NCBI GenBank assembly: GCA_964387095.1 | Contig: CAYLVH010000051.1 | Coordinates: forward strand, 1 to 13,216 | Length of the DNA: 13,216 nt | Origin: JAJQBJ01 sp964387095 | Lineage (GTDB): Bacteria > Bacillota > Clostridia > Oscillospirales > Oscillospiraceae | Reading direction: 5' to 3' | In this document: positions 1-6,681 of the stretch, in pieces | How the letters are laid out: each line of letters opens with the position of its first letter | How positions within the stretch are numbered: the first letter of the stretch is position 1 | Made by a program: the position numbers and the translations under genes | Notes under the pieces: generated by a model | What the model was told of the DNA's origin: nothing | What the model saw: the letters and a program-made list of their open reading frames with translations, nothing else | Database searches by the model: none

Positions 1-51
1 ACTGGATTCTAATATGCTGCTTAGAGTCCTTTCTCAAAATTGATTTCCGTG
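1..51 (+). repeat. 51-bp terminal inverted repeat, left copy
   Basis: The first 51 bases are the exact reverse complement of 13165-13215, with no mismatch. Identity stops at position 51; the next bases are only loosely similar. The repeat contains its own imperfect palindrome: GGATTCTAA (4-12) pairs with TTAGAGTCC (21-29), nine pairs with one G-T, around an 8-base loop. It lies outside any gene, about 50 bp upstream of the trp operon promoter. The true outer limit cannot be seen because the window starts inside or at the edge of the repeat. It may be a dispersed intergenic palindromic repeat, an inversion site, or the repeat at which an assembly contig ended. Confidence 0.9.
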
Positions 52-101
52 CAGAAAAGCAGAGGGGCTTGTGAAAAAATTTTGATTCCTTGAAAAAATG
101 G

Positions 102-130
102 TTGACAAAGGGGAGATGAGGGTATATAAT
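102..130 (+). promoter_or_regulatory. Sigma-A promoter of the trpXYZ operon
   Basis: TTGACA at 102-107 and TATAAT at 125-130 both match the consensus perfectly, with an ideal 17-bp spacer. Transcription should start near 137, just upstream of the T-box leader. Such a strong promoter fits a system in which control is exerted by premature termination rather than at initiation. Confidence 0.92.
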
Positions 131-150
131 CCAAGTAATTAAAGCAATAA

Positions 151-422
151 ACCTACGAGAAAGAGTAGTATCCAGTTGGGACGGCTTTCAGAGAGTGCCG
201 CGTTGGTGGGAGCGGCGCAGTTGCAGACTGGTGAATGGACTTTTGAGGGCAGCCCGAACGGCCAGAGGCCAAGTAGACGCTGACGGTTTCGCATCCGTTA
301 TCTGCGGGCACGCTGATGGGCGTGTGAGAAAGTGGGTGTATGTTCTTGATACACCAAGCCGGGTGGCACCACAGGAGGTTATTTCAGCTCTTGTCCCAGT
401 ATAGGGACAGGAGCTGTTTTTA
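151..422 (+). promoter_or_regulatory. T-box riboswitch, tRNA-Trp specific
   Basis: This is a complete transcriptional T-box leader. Stem I shows the distal AGAGAG and GGTGGGAG motifs (190-211) around helix GCCGC/GCGGC (197-201 and 212-216). A helix CCAGT/ACTGG (172-176 and 227-231) closes above the specifier loop. The specifier loop reads GAATGGAC, giving codon TGG (236-238), tryptophan. Stem III is GGTGTAT/ATACACC (335-341 and 349-355). The T-box core GGGTGGCACCAC lies at 361-372, and its bulge TGGC (364-367) complements a GCCA acceptor end, as expected for bacterial tRNA-Trp with discriminator G. The terminator follows at 386-421. Uncharged tRNA-Trp should stabilise the antiterminator and switch on trpXYZ. 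Exact 5' limit is approximate. Confidence 0.95.
386..422 (+). terminator. Regulated intrinsic terminator of the T-box
   Basis: AGCTCTTGTCCC (386-397) and GGGACAGGAGCT (404-415) form a 12-bp stem with one G-T pair and a 6-base loop, followed by GTTTTTATT. The 5' arm contains TCCC, which can instead pair with GGG of the T-box core to form the antiterminator. This is the alternative fold that tRNA binding should control. Confidence 0.93.
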
Positions 423-456
423 TTGCTTTAAACTATGATTTTTGGAGGAATAAGAA

Positions 457-1551
457 ATGAAAAAACTGCTTGCGATGATGATGGCCCTTGCCATGATTCT
501 GAGCCTGGCCGCCTGCGGCGGCTCCGGTGAGACGGATGAGTCCGCAGCGCCCCAGACAACTGACGAGGTTACAGAAAGCACTCTGGCGGAAGAAGCTGCC
601 GAGGCCGGAGCGGAGTACAAGGTGGGCATTGTCAGCTATGTGGACGACGCCTCTCTGAACCAGATCGTGGAGAATCTGGAAGCAGCCCTGGACGCCAAGG
701 GAGCCGAGCTGGGTGTGACCTTCAATTACGCAGACTATTATTCCAATGCCCAGGCGGACTCCGCTGTCCTGAACCAGATTGCCGCGGACCTGATCGCGGA
801 CGATGTGGATGTGATTGTGGCAGTGGCAACCCCTGTTGCCATGGTGATGCAGAGCTACACGGAGGATAACCAAATCCCCGTTGTCTTTGCGGCTGTCACC
901 GACCCCGTGGGCGCAGGCCTGGTGGAGTCCCTGGATGCGCCTGGCGGCAACTTGACTGGTTCCTCTGACGCCCTGGACACTGCCGCTGTCCTGAACCTGG
1001 CGCTGGCCGCTGATCCCGATATGCAGCTGCTGGGCCTGCTGTATGATACGGCCCAGGATTCCTCCACTGCCGCCATTGAGGAGGCGAAGGCATGGTGTGA
1101 AGCCAATAACATCGCCTACGAGGAAAAGACCGGCTCCACCACCGATGACGTGCTGCTGGCCGCACAGTCCCTGGTGGCGGACGGCGTAGACGCTGTTTTT
1201 ACCCCCACCGACAACACCATCCAGACTGCGGAGCTGACCATCTATGAGGTTTTCCAGGATGCCGGCATTCCCCATTATGCGGGTGCTGACTCCTTCGCCC
1301 TGAACGGTGCGTTCCTGGGCTACGGCGTAGACTACGCGAACCTGGGCACCATGACCGGAGAAATGGTGGCTGAACTGCTGACCTCCGGCGGTGATCCCGC
1401 TACCACCCCTGTCCTGACCTTTGACAATGGCATCGCGTCGATTAACGTCGAGACTTGCGAGCGGATCGGCTTCGACCTGGAGACCATTGAGGAGATCTTT
1501 GCCCCCATGTGCACCCGGATTGTTGAGCTGACCACGCAGGAGAACTTCTAA
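457..1551 (+). CDS. trpX: Tryptophan ABC transporter substrate-binding lipoprotein
   Basis: The 364-residue protein is the extracellular solute-binding subunit of a TrpXYZ-type importer. It starts with a lipoprotein signal peptide: two lysines, a hydrophobic stretch and lipobox SLAAC with the lipidated cysteine at residue 20. An acidic Ser/Thr-rich linker follows, then an ABC_sub_bind (PF04392, formerly DUF534) fold starting near YKVGIVSYVDD, with family-type segments such as VVFAAVTDPVGAGLV and GNLTGSSD. The start is set by GGAGGA (444-449), 7 bases before the ATG. It is first in the operon behind a Trp-specific T-box, which supports tryptophan as ligand; the family itself is broader, so a tryptophan relative such as indole or tyrosine is not excluded. 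Permease and ATPase genes follow. Confidence 0.9.
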   Translation: MKKLLAMMMALAMILSLAACGGSGETDESAAPQTTDEVTESTLAEEAAEAGAEYKVGIVSYVDDASLNQIVENLEAALDAKGAELGVTFNYADYYSNAQADSAVLNQIAADLIADDVDVIVAVATPVAMVMQSYTEDNQIPVVFAAVTDPVGAGLVESLDAPGGNLTGSSDALDTAAVLNLALAADPDMQLLGLLYDTAQDSSTAAIEEAKAWCEANNIAYEEKTGSTTDDVLLAAQSLVADGVDAVFTPTDNTIQTAELTIYEVFQDAGIPHYAGADSFALNGAFLGYGVDYANLGTMTGEMVAELLTSGGDPATTPVLTFDNGIASINVETCERIGFDLETIEEIFAPMCTRIVELTTQENF

Positions 1552-1586
1552 GTACCCCTTTTGGAAACCGATTTTGCCAATAAAAT

Positions 1587-1627
1587 GGCAGGAGGGAGAG
1601 GGAAAGCCTTCTGCCTCCTGCCCTTTT
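1587..1627 (+). terminator. Intercistronic hairpin between trpX and trpY
   Basis: GGCAGGAGG (1587-1595) pairs perfectly with CCTCCTGCC (1614-1622), followed by CTTTT. It lies in the 92-bp gap between the binding-protein gene and the permease gene. Its position and weak T tract suggest a leaky terminator or an mRNA 3'-end stabiliser that makes more binding protein than membrane subunits. The 18-base loop makes it a modest terminator. Confidence 0.6.
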
Positions 1628-1643
1628 AAAAAGGAGGATTGCC

Positions 1644-2591
1644 ATGTTTATCACATGGGCACTGATACAAAGCGCGTTGGAGCTGGGCGTGATCTATGCG
1701 CTGATTGCGCTGGCGCTGTTTTTGACTTACTCCATGCTGAATGTCTGTGACCTGTCCACAGACGGCTGCTTCACTCTGGGGGCAGCGGTGGGCGCTACCG
1801 TCGCCATTGCGGGCCACCCCATTCTGGCGATTTTCGCGTCCATGGGGGCAGGGATTTGTTCCGGACTGGTGAACGCATTCCTTCAGACCCGTATGAAGGT
1901 GGAGAGTATGCTGGCAGGTATTATTGTCAATACCGGCCTGTATACCATCAATATCTCCGTCATGGGCAAATCCAATGTCAGCTTGAACAATTCGGAGTCG
2001 GTGTTCACCATGCTGAAGGACGCCCTGACGGATACACCTCTGGCCGGCTATTACAAGCTGATTGTGGCCCTGATCTTTGCCGCCATTGTGGTGGTCCTGC
2101 TGCTCCTTTTCCTGGGCACCCGCCTGGGCCTGTCAATCCGCGCCACCGGCGATAATATCGCCATGGTCAAGACCTCCTCCATCAACCCCTCGTTGACCAT
2201 CGCCGTGGGCCTGTGTATCGGCGGCGCCCTGACGGCGCTGTCTGGCTGTCTGCTGGGGGAGTATCAGAAGTCCGTGGACATCAACATGGGCAGCGGCATG
2301 GTCACCATCGCACTGGCCTCCCTGATTATCGGTGAGACCCTGTTCGGCAAGCGCAGCGTGACGATCCGGGCCATTGGCGTGGTATTTGGGTCCTGCCTGT
2401 ATCGCGTCATCGTGGCCATCGCCCTGCGGTTCAGCTTGCCCGCTTCCGCTTTGAAGCTGGTCTCCGCCCTGATTGTGGCCATCGCCATCTCCATGCCCGC
2501 GATTAAGGAGATCATTTCCCTGTGGAACACCAAGCGCATGGCCATGGCAAAGCGCAAGTGCATGGCAGCAGGGAAGGGAGGCGAAGACTGA
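1644..2591 (+). CDS. trpY: Tryptophan ABC transporter permease
   Basis: The 315-residue polytopic membrane protein is the translocation subunit of the importer. It has many hydrophobic segments and belongs to the branched-chain-amino-acid (LivH-like, BPD_transp_2) permease superfamily. Visible family features are the N-terminal LGVIYALIALALFLTY region, DLSTDGCFTLGAAVGA, and the segment LGLSIRATGDN (about residues 161-171), which corresponds to the cytoplasmic coupling region that contacts the ATPase. The start is fixed by AAGGAGG (1631-1637), 6 bases from the ATG. The stop overlaps the start of the ATPase gene, implying translational coupling. The C-terminus is a short basic tail. Function is assigned from the operon and T-box as much as from the protein. 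Confidence 0.88.
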   Translation: MFITWALIQSALELGVIYALIALALFLTYSMLNVCDLSTDGCFTLGAAVGATVAIAGHPILAIFASMGAGICSGLVNAFLQTRMKVESMLAGIIVNTGLYTINISVMGKSNVSLNNSESVFTMLKDALTDTPLAGYYKLIVALIFAAIVVVLLLLFLGTRLGLSIRATGDNIAMVKTSSINPSLTIAVGLCIGGALTALSGCLLGEYQKSVDINMGSGMVTIALASLIIGETLFGKRSVTIRAIGVVFGSCLYRVIVAIALRFSLPASALKLVSALIVAIAISMPAIKEIISLWNTKRMAMAKRKCMAAGKGGED

Positions 2592-3418
2592 TGCTGAAAC
2601 TCATCAATGTGAGTAAGACCTTCAACAAGGGCACGGTCAATGAAAAACTGGCCCTGGACCATCTGAATCTGGAGGTCAATGACGGGGATTTTATCACCAT
2701 CATCGGCTCCAACGGCGCCGGTAAATCCACCACGTTCCACGCAATTTGCGGGGAGTTCTATGTGGACGATGGCTTTGTGGAGCTGGATGGGGAGGATATC
2801 ACCTTCGTCCCAGACTACAAGCGGGCCAAGTATATCGGCCACCTGTTTCAGGACCCCATGAAGGGGACCGCCCCCAATATGACCATTGAGGAGAACCTGG
2901 CTGTGGCCTTTCTCCGGGCCTCCAAGGGCCAGGGGGCCTTCTTCAGCCGGGTCTCCCGGAAGGATAAGGCGGCGTTCCGGGATCAGCTGGCCCAGCTGGA
3001 TATGGGCCTGGAAGACCGGATGAAGAACCCTGTGGGCCTGCTCTCCGGTGGCCAGCGGCAGGCGCTGACCCTGTTTATGGCAACCATCGTCACCCCCAAG
3101 CTCCTGCTGCTGGATGAGCACACTGCCGCTCTGGATCCCGGCACGGCTGAAAAGGTGCTGAACCTGACCAAAAAAATCGTGGCTGAGCGGAAGATCACCT
3201 GTATGATGGTGACCCACAATATGCACCAGGCATTGGAACTGGGCAACCGGACGTTGATGATGGATTCCGGGCGCATTGTTCTGGATGTATGCGGAGAGGA
3301 GCGCAGCCAAATGACCGTCAATGACCTGCTGCAAAAGTTTGCCGTGGGCGCTGGCACGGAGCTGGACAATGACCGCATCCTGCTGTCCACCACGGAGCGC
3401 ACCCCAGACCACCCATAA
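2591..3418 (+). CDS. trpZ: Tryptophan ABC transporter ATP-binding protein
   Basis: The 275-residue cytoplasmic ATPase energises the TrpXY importer. From the ATG at 2591, Walker A GSNGAGKS is at residues 39-46, the Q-loop glutamine at 87 (LFQDP), the signature LSGGQ at 151-155, Walker B LLLLDE at 171-176 and the switch histidine at 209 (VTHN). After the Walker B glutamate the usual proline is replaced by histidine (DEHTAALD). The reading frame is open upstream to 2522, but that part only repeats trpY sequence in another frame. The ATG overlapping the trpY stop as TGATG, preceded by GGGAGGCG, is the better start and begins directly with the domain (MLKLINVSKTF). Confidence 0.9.
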   Translation: MLKLINVSKTFNKGTVNEKLALDHLNLEVNDGDFITIIGSNGAGKSTTFHAICGEFYVDDGFVELDGEDITFVPDYKRAKYIGHLFQDPMKGTAPNMTIEENLAVAFLRASKGQGAFFSRVSRKDKAAFRDQLAQLDMGLEDRMKNPVGLLSGGQRQALTLFMATIVTPKLLLLDEHTAALDPGTAEKVLNLTKKIVAERKITCMMVTHNMHQALELGNRTLMMDSGRIVLDVCGEERSQMTVNDLLQKFAVGAGTELDNDRILLSTTERTPDHP

Positions 3419-3423
3419 CAGAA

Positions 3424-3451
3424 AGCCGCCGAAGGAACTTCTTCGGCGGCT
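3424..3451 (+). terminator. Hairpin after trpZ, probable operon terminator
   Basis: AGCCGCCGAAG (3424-3434) and CTTCGGCGGCT (3441-3451) form a perfect 11-bp GC-rich stem with a 6-base loop, six bases after the trpZ stop. The following sequence TGCTTGCGTC is not a clean T tract, so termination may be incomplete and some transcript may run into the peptidase gene. Confidence 0.7.
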
Positions 3452-3453
3452 GC

Positions 3454-3482
3454 TTGCGTCTGCCCGCCCTTTTGATTATAAT
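3454..3482 (+). promoter_or_regulatory. Possible promoter of the M24 peptidase gene
   Basis: TATAAT at 3477-3482 is a perfect -10. At the 17-bp spacing the -35 is TTGCGT (3454-3459), which keeps only the TTG half of the consensus. It lies directly behind the trpZ hairpin, so the peptidase is probably transcribed independently of the T-box. Confidence 0.6.
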
Positions 3483-3519
3483 GAACTCATAATGCTAAAG
3501 AATGGAAGTGCATGTTGAT

Positions 3520-4605
3520 ATGAAAACCCGTATGGAGCGTGTGCTGGAGGAGATGGCGAAGCTCAGCCTGGAGCAGAGCATCGTCAGCGACCCCATGTCT
3601 ATTTATTACCTGACCGGTGCCATGATTCAACCCGGAGAGCGGATGCTGGCCCTGCTGCTCTGGCAGGACGGCGGGCATAAGCTGTTTGTCAACGACCTGT
3701 TTCCCGCGCCCCGGGGAGGTATCCCGGTGGTGCGCTTTTCGGATACCGATGACAGCGCCGCTGTGGTCGCCTCCTATGTGGACCAGGAAAAGCCCCTGGG
3801 CATTGACAAGAACTGGCCGGCCCGGTTTCTGCTGGGCTTGATGGAAAAAGAGGCCGCCGCTGCCTATGTCAACGCTTCCATCTGCGTGGATATTGTCCGG
3901 GCGGTGAAGGATGAGGAGGAGCAGGAAAAAATGCGCATCTCATCCCGGGTCAATGATGCCTGCATGGCAGACTTCGCAAAGGGCCTCCGCTTCGGTATGA
4001 CCGAGGAGGACATGGAGGGGCTTTGCCGGCGCATCTACGCCGCCCACGGCTGTGAGGATGTCAGCTTTACCCCCATCGTGGGCTTTGGCGCCAACGGCGC
4101 CGATCCCCACCATTGCAATGGCGGGACAGTTTTGCGGCCCGGTATGACGGTGCTGCTGGATGTGGGCGGGCGCAAGGACGGTTATTGCAGCGATATGACC
4201 CGCACCTTCTTCACCGCCGCACCCACGGAAAAGCAGCGGACTGTCTATGAACTGGTGCGGGCAGCCAACGAAGCGGCGGAGGCCGTCATTCGCCCCGGGG
4301 TGCGGCTGAAGGACATTGACGGGGCTGCAAGGGATCTGATCGCCGCCGCCGGCTATGGGGAGGCCTTTAACCATCGTCTGGGCCACTTCATCGGCCTGGA
4401 TGTGCATGAATACGGCGATGTCTCCTCTGGCTTTGACTGGCCGGTGCAGCCGGGTATGATCTTCTCCATAGAGTCGGGTATCTACCTGCCCGGGGAATTT
4501 GGCGTCCGCATCGAGGACCTGGTGTTGGTTACAGAGGAGGGCTGCCAGGTGCTGAACCGCTATCCAAAGGAGTTGACCGTTCTAAATTTGTCAGGAGGGA
4601 ACTAA
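3520..4605 (+). CDS. M24 family Xaa-Pro-type aminopeptidase
   Basis: The 361-residue protein is a cytoplasmic metallopeptidase of family M24 (aminopeptidase P or prolidase type), likely cleaving peptides with proline in the second position. An N-terminal creatinase-like domain (about 1-130, with SIYYLTG at 27-33) precedes the pita-bread catalytic domain. All five metal ligands are visible: Asp214 in LLDVGG, Asp225 in CSDMTRT, His289 in LGHFIGLDVHE, Glu318 in SIESGIY and Glu332 in RIEDLV. An in-frame ATG at 3502 exists, but it has no ribosome site. I prefer 3520, which has GGAAGTG upstream and gives the usual family N-terminus. Substrate class cannot be settled from sequence. It may provide amino acids alongside the tryptophan importer. 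Confidence 0.87.
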   Translation: MKTRMERVLEEMAKLSLEQSIVSDPMSIYYLTGAMIQPGERMLALLLWQDGGHKLFVNDLFPAPRGGIPVVRFSDTDDSAAVVASYVDQEKPLGIDKNWPARFLLGLMEKEAAAAYVNASICVDIVRAVKDEEEQEKMRISSRVNDACMADFAKGLRFGMTEEDMEGLCRRIYAAHGCEDVSFTPIVGFGANGADPHHCNGGTVLRPGMTVLLDVGGRKDGYCSDMTRTFFTAAPTEKQRTVYELVRAANEAAEAVIRPGVRLKDIDGAARDLIAAAGYGEAFNHRLGHFIGLDVHEYGDVSSGFDWPVQPGMIFSIESGIYLPGEFGVRIEDLVLVTEEGCQVLNRYPKELTVLNLSGGN

Positions 4606-4606
4606 T

Positions 4607-4797
4607 ATGATTGAGGCATTGTTGATGGCCCCTTTCAGGAGGATTTGGCCCGGTTCGCGCAGCCTGGATATCACTACACCTATGGAGGATGGACGCCGAG
4701 ACAGGAGCAGTTATCCGCCGCTGAGGTGATTCTGGGACAGCCGGATCCGAAGCAGTTGAACCGCGCAAGGAACCTGAAATGGCTGCAAGGCACCATG
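4607..4797 (+). pseudogene. Frameshifted, truncated D-2-hydroxyacid dehydrogenase remnant
   Basis: A good ribosome site AGGAGGGA (4593-4600) precedes ATG 4607, which reads MIEALLMAPF and then loses frame. From about 4636 another frame continues the protein as QEDLARFAQPGYHYTYGGW and later AEVILGQPDPKQLNRARNLKWLQ. Joined by one missing base within the C4T3 run (4629-4635), this resembles the N-terminal catalytic domain of NAD-dependent D-2-hydroxyacid dehydrogenases, where LKWLQ is a typical segment. Resemblance ends near 4797. The NAD-binding domain and catalytic Arg, Glu and His residues are absent, so only about 60 codons of roughly 310 remain. The open stretch 4645-4890 is therefore a relic, not a small gene. 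The family call rests on a short segment. Confidence 0.68.
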
Positions 4798-4798
4798 G

Positions 4799-4823
4799 CC
4801 CTGTTCTGGATCCCAGAGCAGGG
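4799..4823 (+). terminator. Strong hairpin at the end of the remnant
   Basis: CCCTGTTCTGG (4799-4809) and CCAGAGCAGGG (4813-4823) form an 11-bp stem with one G-T pair and a 3-base loop. It starts just where resemblance to the dehydrogenase ends. The following CCGTTTCCTG is a poor T tract. It could end the peptidase transcript, possibly weakly. Confidence 0.5.
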
Positions 4824-4875
4824 CCGTTTCCTGTCTGGAGCGAAAAACTGTCACAGAAAGTTTAAAATCCGAACA

Positions 4876-4904
4876 TTGACGGCATTCTGAGCAAATGCTA
4901 TAAT
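4876..4904 (+). promoter_or_regulatory. Extended -10 promoter of the methyltransferase-ecf-truA operon
   Basis: TTGACG (4876-4881) and TATAAT (4899-4904) are separated by 17 bp, and TGC just before the -10 gives an extended -10 element. Transcription should start near 4911. A short dyad CAGGT-TCAG-ACCTG (4927-4940) sits in the early leader; its role is unknown. Confidence 0.87.
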
Positions 4905-4969
4905 AATGTTATTTTGGAAGAGTATGCAGGTTCAGACCTGTGACCATATAAAGGAAGCGTGACAAGGGA

Positions 4970-5833
4970 ATGTGGATTGCAGACGATTGGAAGGATTATG
5001 AGCTGCTTGACTGCGGGAACGGCGAGAAGCTGGAGCGCTGGGGCAAGCAGCTCCTGGTGCGGCCTGACCCCCAGGCCATCTGGAAGACACCCCGGAAGAA
5101 CCGGGGTTGGCGGAAGTATGACGCCCGCTATGCCCGGTCCAAGACCGGCGGCGGCACCTGGGAGGAGAACCACCTGCCCGCCCGCTGGACCATTGGCTAT
5201 AAGGATTTGACCTTTAATATCAAGCCCATGAACTTCAAGCACACCGGCCTCTTCCCGGAGCAGGCGGTGAACTGGGACTTTGCCCGGGAAATGATCCGGA
5301 ACGCCGGGCGGGAGATCAACGTGCTGAACCTGTTTGCGTATACCGGCGGCGCCACTGTGGCCTGCGCGGCGGCGGGAGCCAAGGTTTGCCATGTGGACGC
5401 GGCCAAGGGCATGGTGGCCTGGGCCAAGGAGAACGCAAAGTCCTCCCATTTGGAAAACGCCTCCATCCGTTGGATTGTGGACGACTGCGCCAAGTTTGTG
5501 GAGCGGGAGATCCGCCGGGGGCGCAAATATGACGCCATTATTATGGACCCTCCCTCCTATGGCCGGGGGCCTTCCGGGGAGATCTGGAAGCTGGAGGACA
5601 ACCTGTATCCCTTTGTGGAGTTGACCACCAAGGTGCTGACTGACCATCCGCTGTTTATCATAATCAATTCCTACACCACTGGGCTGGCCCCCTCGGTGCT
5701 GGGGTATATTTTGGATACGCTGGTGACGCCGGTTCACGGCGGCCATACAGAGTGCCAGGAGCTGGGCCTACGGGTGACGGGAAATCACCTGGCGCTGCCC
5801 TGCGGCTCCACGGGAAGATGGATTTGTGATTGA
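4970..5833 (+). CDS. Class I SAM-dependent methyltransferase, rRNA MTase-like
   Basis: The 287-residue cytoplasmic protein has a Rossmann methyltransferase fold related to the C-terminal domain of RlmI/RlmK-type 23S rRNA methyltransferases (PF10672-like). The SAM-binding motif VLNLFAYTGGAT is at residues 118-129, the acidic motif II residue is Asp143 (CHVDAAKG), VDDCAKF (170-176) follows, and the catalytic-type motif DPPSYGRG is at 193-200. The N-terminal 90 residues (DWKDYELLDCGNGEKLERWG) are the usual lead-in of this family. No PUA domain is present, so it is shorter than RlmI. The start has AAGGAAG (4951-4957) at a long 12-base spacing; no other in-frame ATG fits. It is the first gene of the operon, one base apart from ecfA1. 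The target RNA, or even RNA as target, is not proven. Confidence 0.85.
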   Translation: MWIADDWKDYELLDCGNGEKLERWGKQLLVRPDPQAIWKTPRKNRGWRKYDARYARSKTGGGTWEENHLPARWTIGYKDLTFNIKPMNFKHTGLFPEQAVNWDFAREMIRNAGREINVLNLFAYTGGATVACAAAGAKVCHVDAAKGMVAWAKENAKSSHLENASIRWIVDDCAKFVEREIRRGRKYDAIIMDPPSYGRGPSGEIWKLEDNLYPFVELTTKVLTDHPLFIIINSYTTGLAPSVLGYILDTLVTPVHGGHTECQELGLRVTGNHLALPCGSTGRWICD

Positions 5834-5834
5834 T

Positions 5835-6671
5835 ATGGGAGATGCAATTATTTCATTTCAGGATGTGAGCTTCGCCTATGAGGAGGGGGCTCCTGTGTTG
5901 GAGCACCTAAACCTGGAGATCCGGCAGGGGAGCTTTGTGGCCATCCTGGGGCATAATGGCTGCGGCAAGTCCACCGTGGCGAAGCTGATGAACGGCCTTC
6001 TGGCGCCCACCGCCGGAAGGGTGCTGGTGGACGGGGTTGACACCGGGGAGGAGGACAAGCTCCTGGAGGTCCGCCGCCGGGTGGGCATGGTGTTCCAAAA
6101 CCCGGACAATCAGATTGTGGCCAACGTGGTGGAGGAGGATGTGGCCTTTGCCCTGGAAAATCTGGGGGTTCCCTCTCAGGAGATCCGCCGCCGGGTGGAT
6201 GAAGCTCTGTCCCTGGTGGGCATGAGCGCCTACGCCACCCACGCGCCCCATCTTCTGTCCGGGGGACAGAAGCAGCGCATCGCCATCGCCGGAGTTGTGG
6301 CCATGCGTCCCGCCTGTATTGTACTGGATGAACCCACCGCCATGCTGGACCCCATCGGACGCCGGGAGGTGCTGCAAACCCTGCTGGAGTTGAACCGGGA
6401 ATTGGGGATCACCGTGGTGCTGATCACCCACCACATGGATGAGGCGGCCCAGGCCCGGCGCCTGATCGTCATGCACAAGGGTGAGGTTCAAAAGGATGCC
6501 GCCCCGGAGGAAGTGTTCCGGCAGGTGGAGGAAATGAACCACCTGGGACTGGCGGTGCCGGAGACCTTCCAACTGCTGGATGGCCTGCGGAAGGCGGGGG
6601 TAAAGATCCCGCTGGAGGGCCTCTCTGTGGAGGACTGCGCCGAGACGATTTATAAATACTTTGGAAATTGA
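5835..6671 (+). CDS. ecfA1: ECF transporter ATPase subunit A1
   Basis: The 278-residue ATPase is one of the two non-identical nucleotide-binding subunits of a group II energy-coupling factor transporter, which powers uptake of vitamins or metals bound by interchangeable S components. Walker A GHNGCGKS is at residues 39-46, the Q-loop FQNPDNQIVAN at 87-97, the signature LSGGQ at 141-145, Walker B CIVLDE at 161-166 and the switch histidine at 199. FQNPDNQ and the C-terminal extension are typical of EcfA. Start is ambiguous: GTG 5826 overlaps the methyltransferase stop, while ATG 5835 begins one base after it. I chose the ATG. The gene overlaps or abuts ecfA2. Confidence 0.92.
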   Translation: MGDAIISFQDVSFAYEEGAPVLEHLNLEIRQGSFVAILGHNGCGKSTVAKLMNGLLAPTAGRVLVDGVDTGEEDKLLEVRRRVGMVFQNPDNQIVANVVEEDVAFALENLGVPSQEIRRRVDEALSLVGMSAYATHAPHLLSGGQKQRIAIAGVVAMRPACIVLDEPTAMLDPIGRREVLQTLLELNRELGITVVLITHHMDEAAQARRLIVMHKGEVQKDAAPEEVFRQVEEMNHLGLAVPETFQLLDGLRKAGVKIPLEGLSVEDCAETIYKYFGN

Positions 6672-6681
6672 GGCCGGAACA

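Noticed and set aside
195..404. Open frame of 69 codons over the leader region
   Set aside because: It lies entirely within the T-box structure and ends across the T-box core and terminator. It has no convincing ribosome site and its composition follows RNA structure, not protein.
433..1275. Minus-strand frame of 280 codons opposite trpX
   Set aside because: A shadow of the GC-rich coding strand; its protein is low-complexity Gly/His/Gln without domains, and no minus-strand promoter or ribosome site was seen.
2264..3412. Minus-strand frame of 382 codons across trpY and trpZ
   Set aside because: It spans two well-supported plus-strand genes with all ABC motifs intact, and its product resembles no family.
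4645..4890. Intact small protein of 81 codons
   Set aside because: It starts at a TTG with no ribosome site, its first half continues a frame broken upstream, and its tail (after LKWLQ) is unrelated sequence running through a hairpin and into the next promoter.
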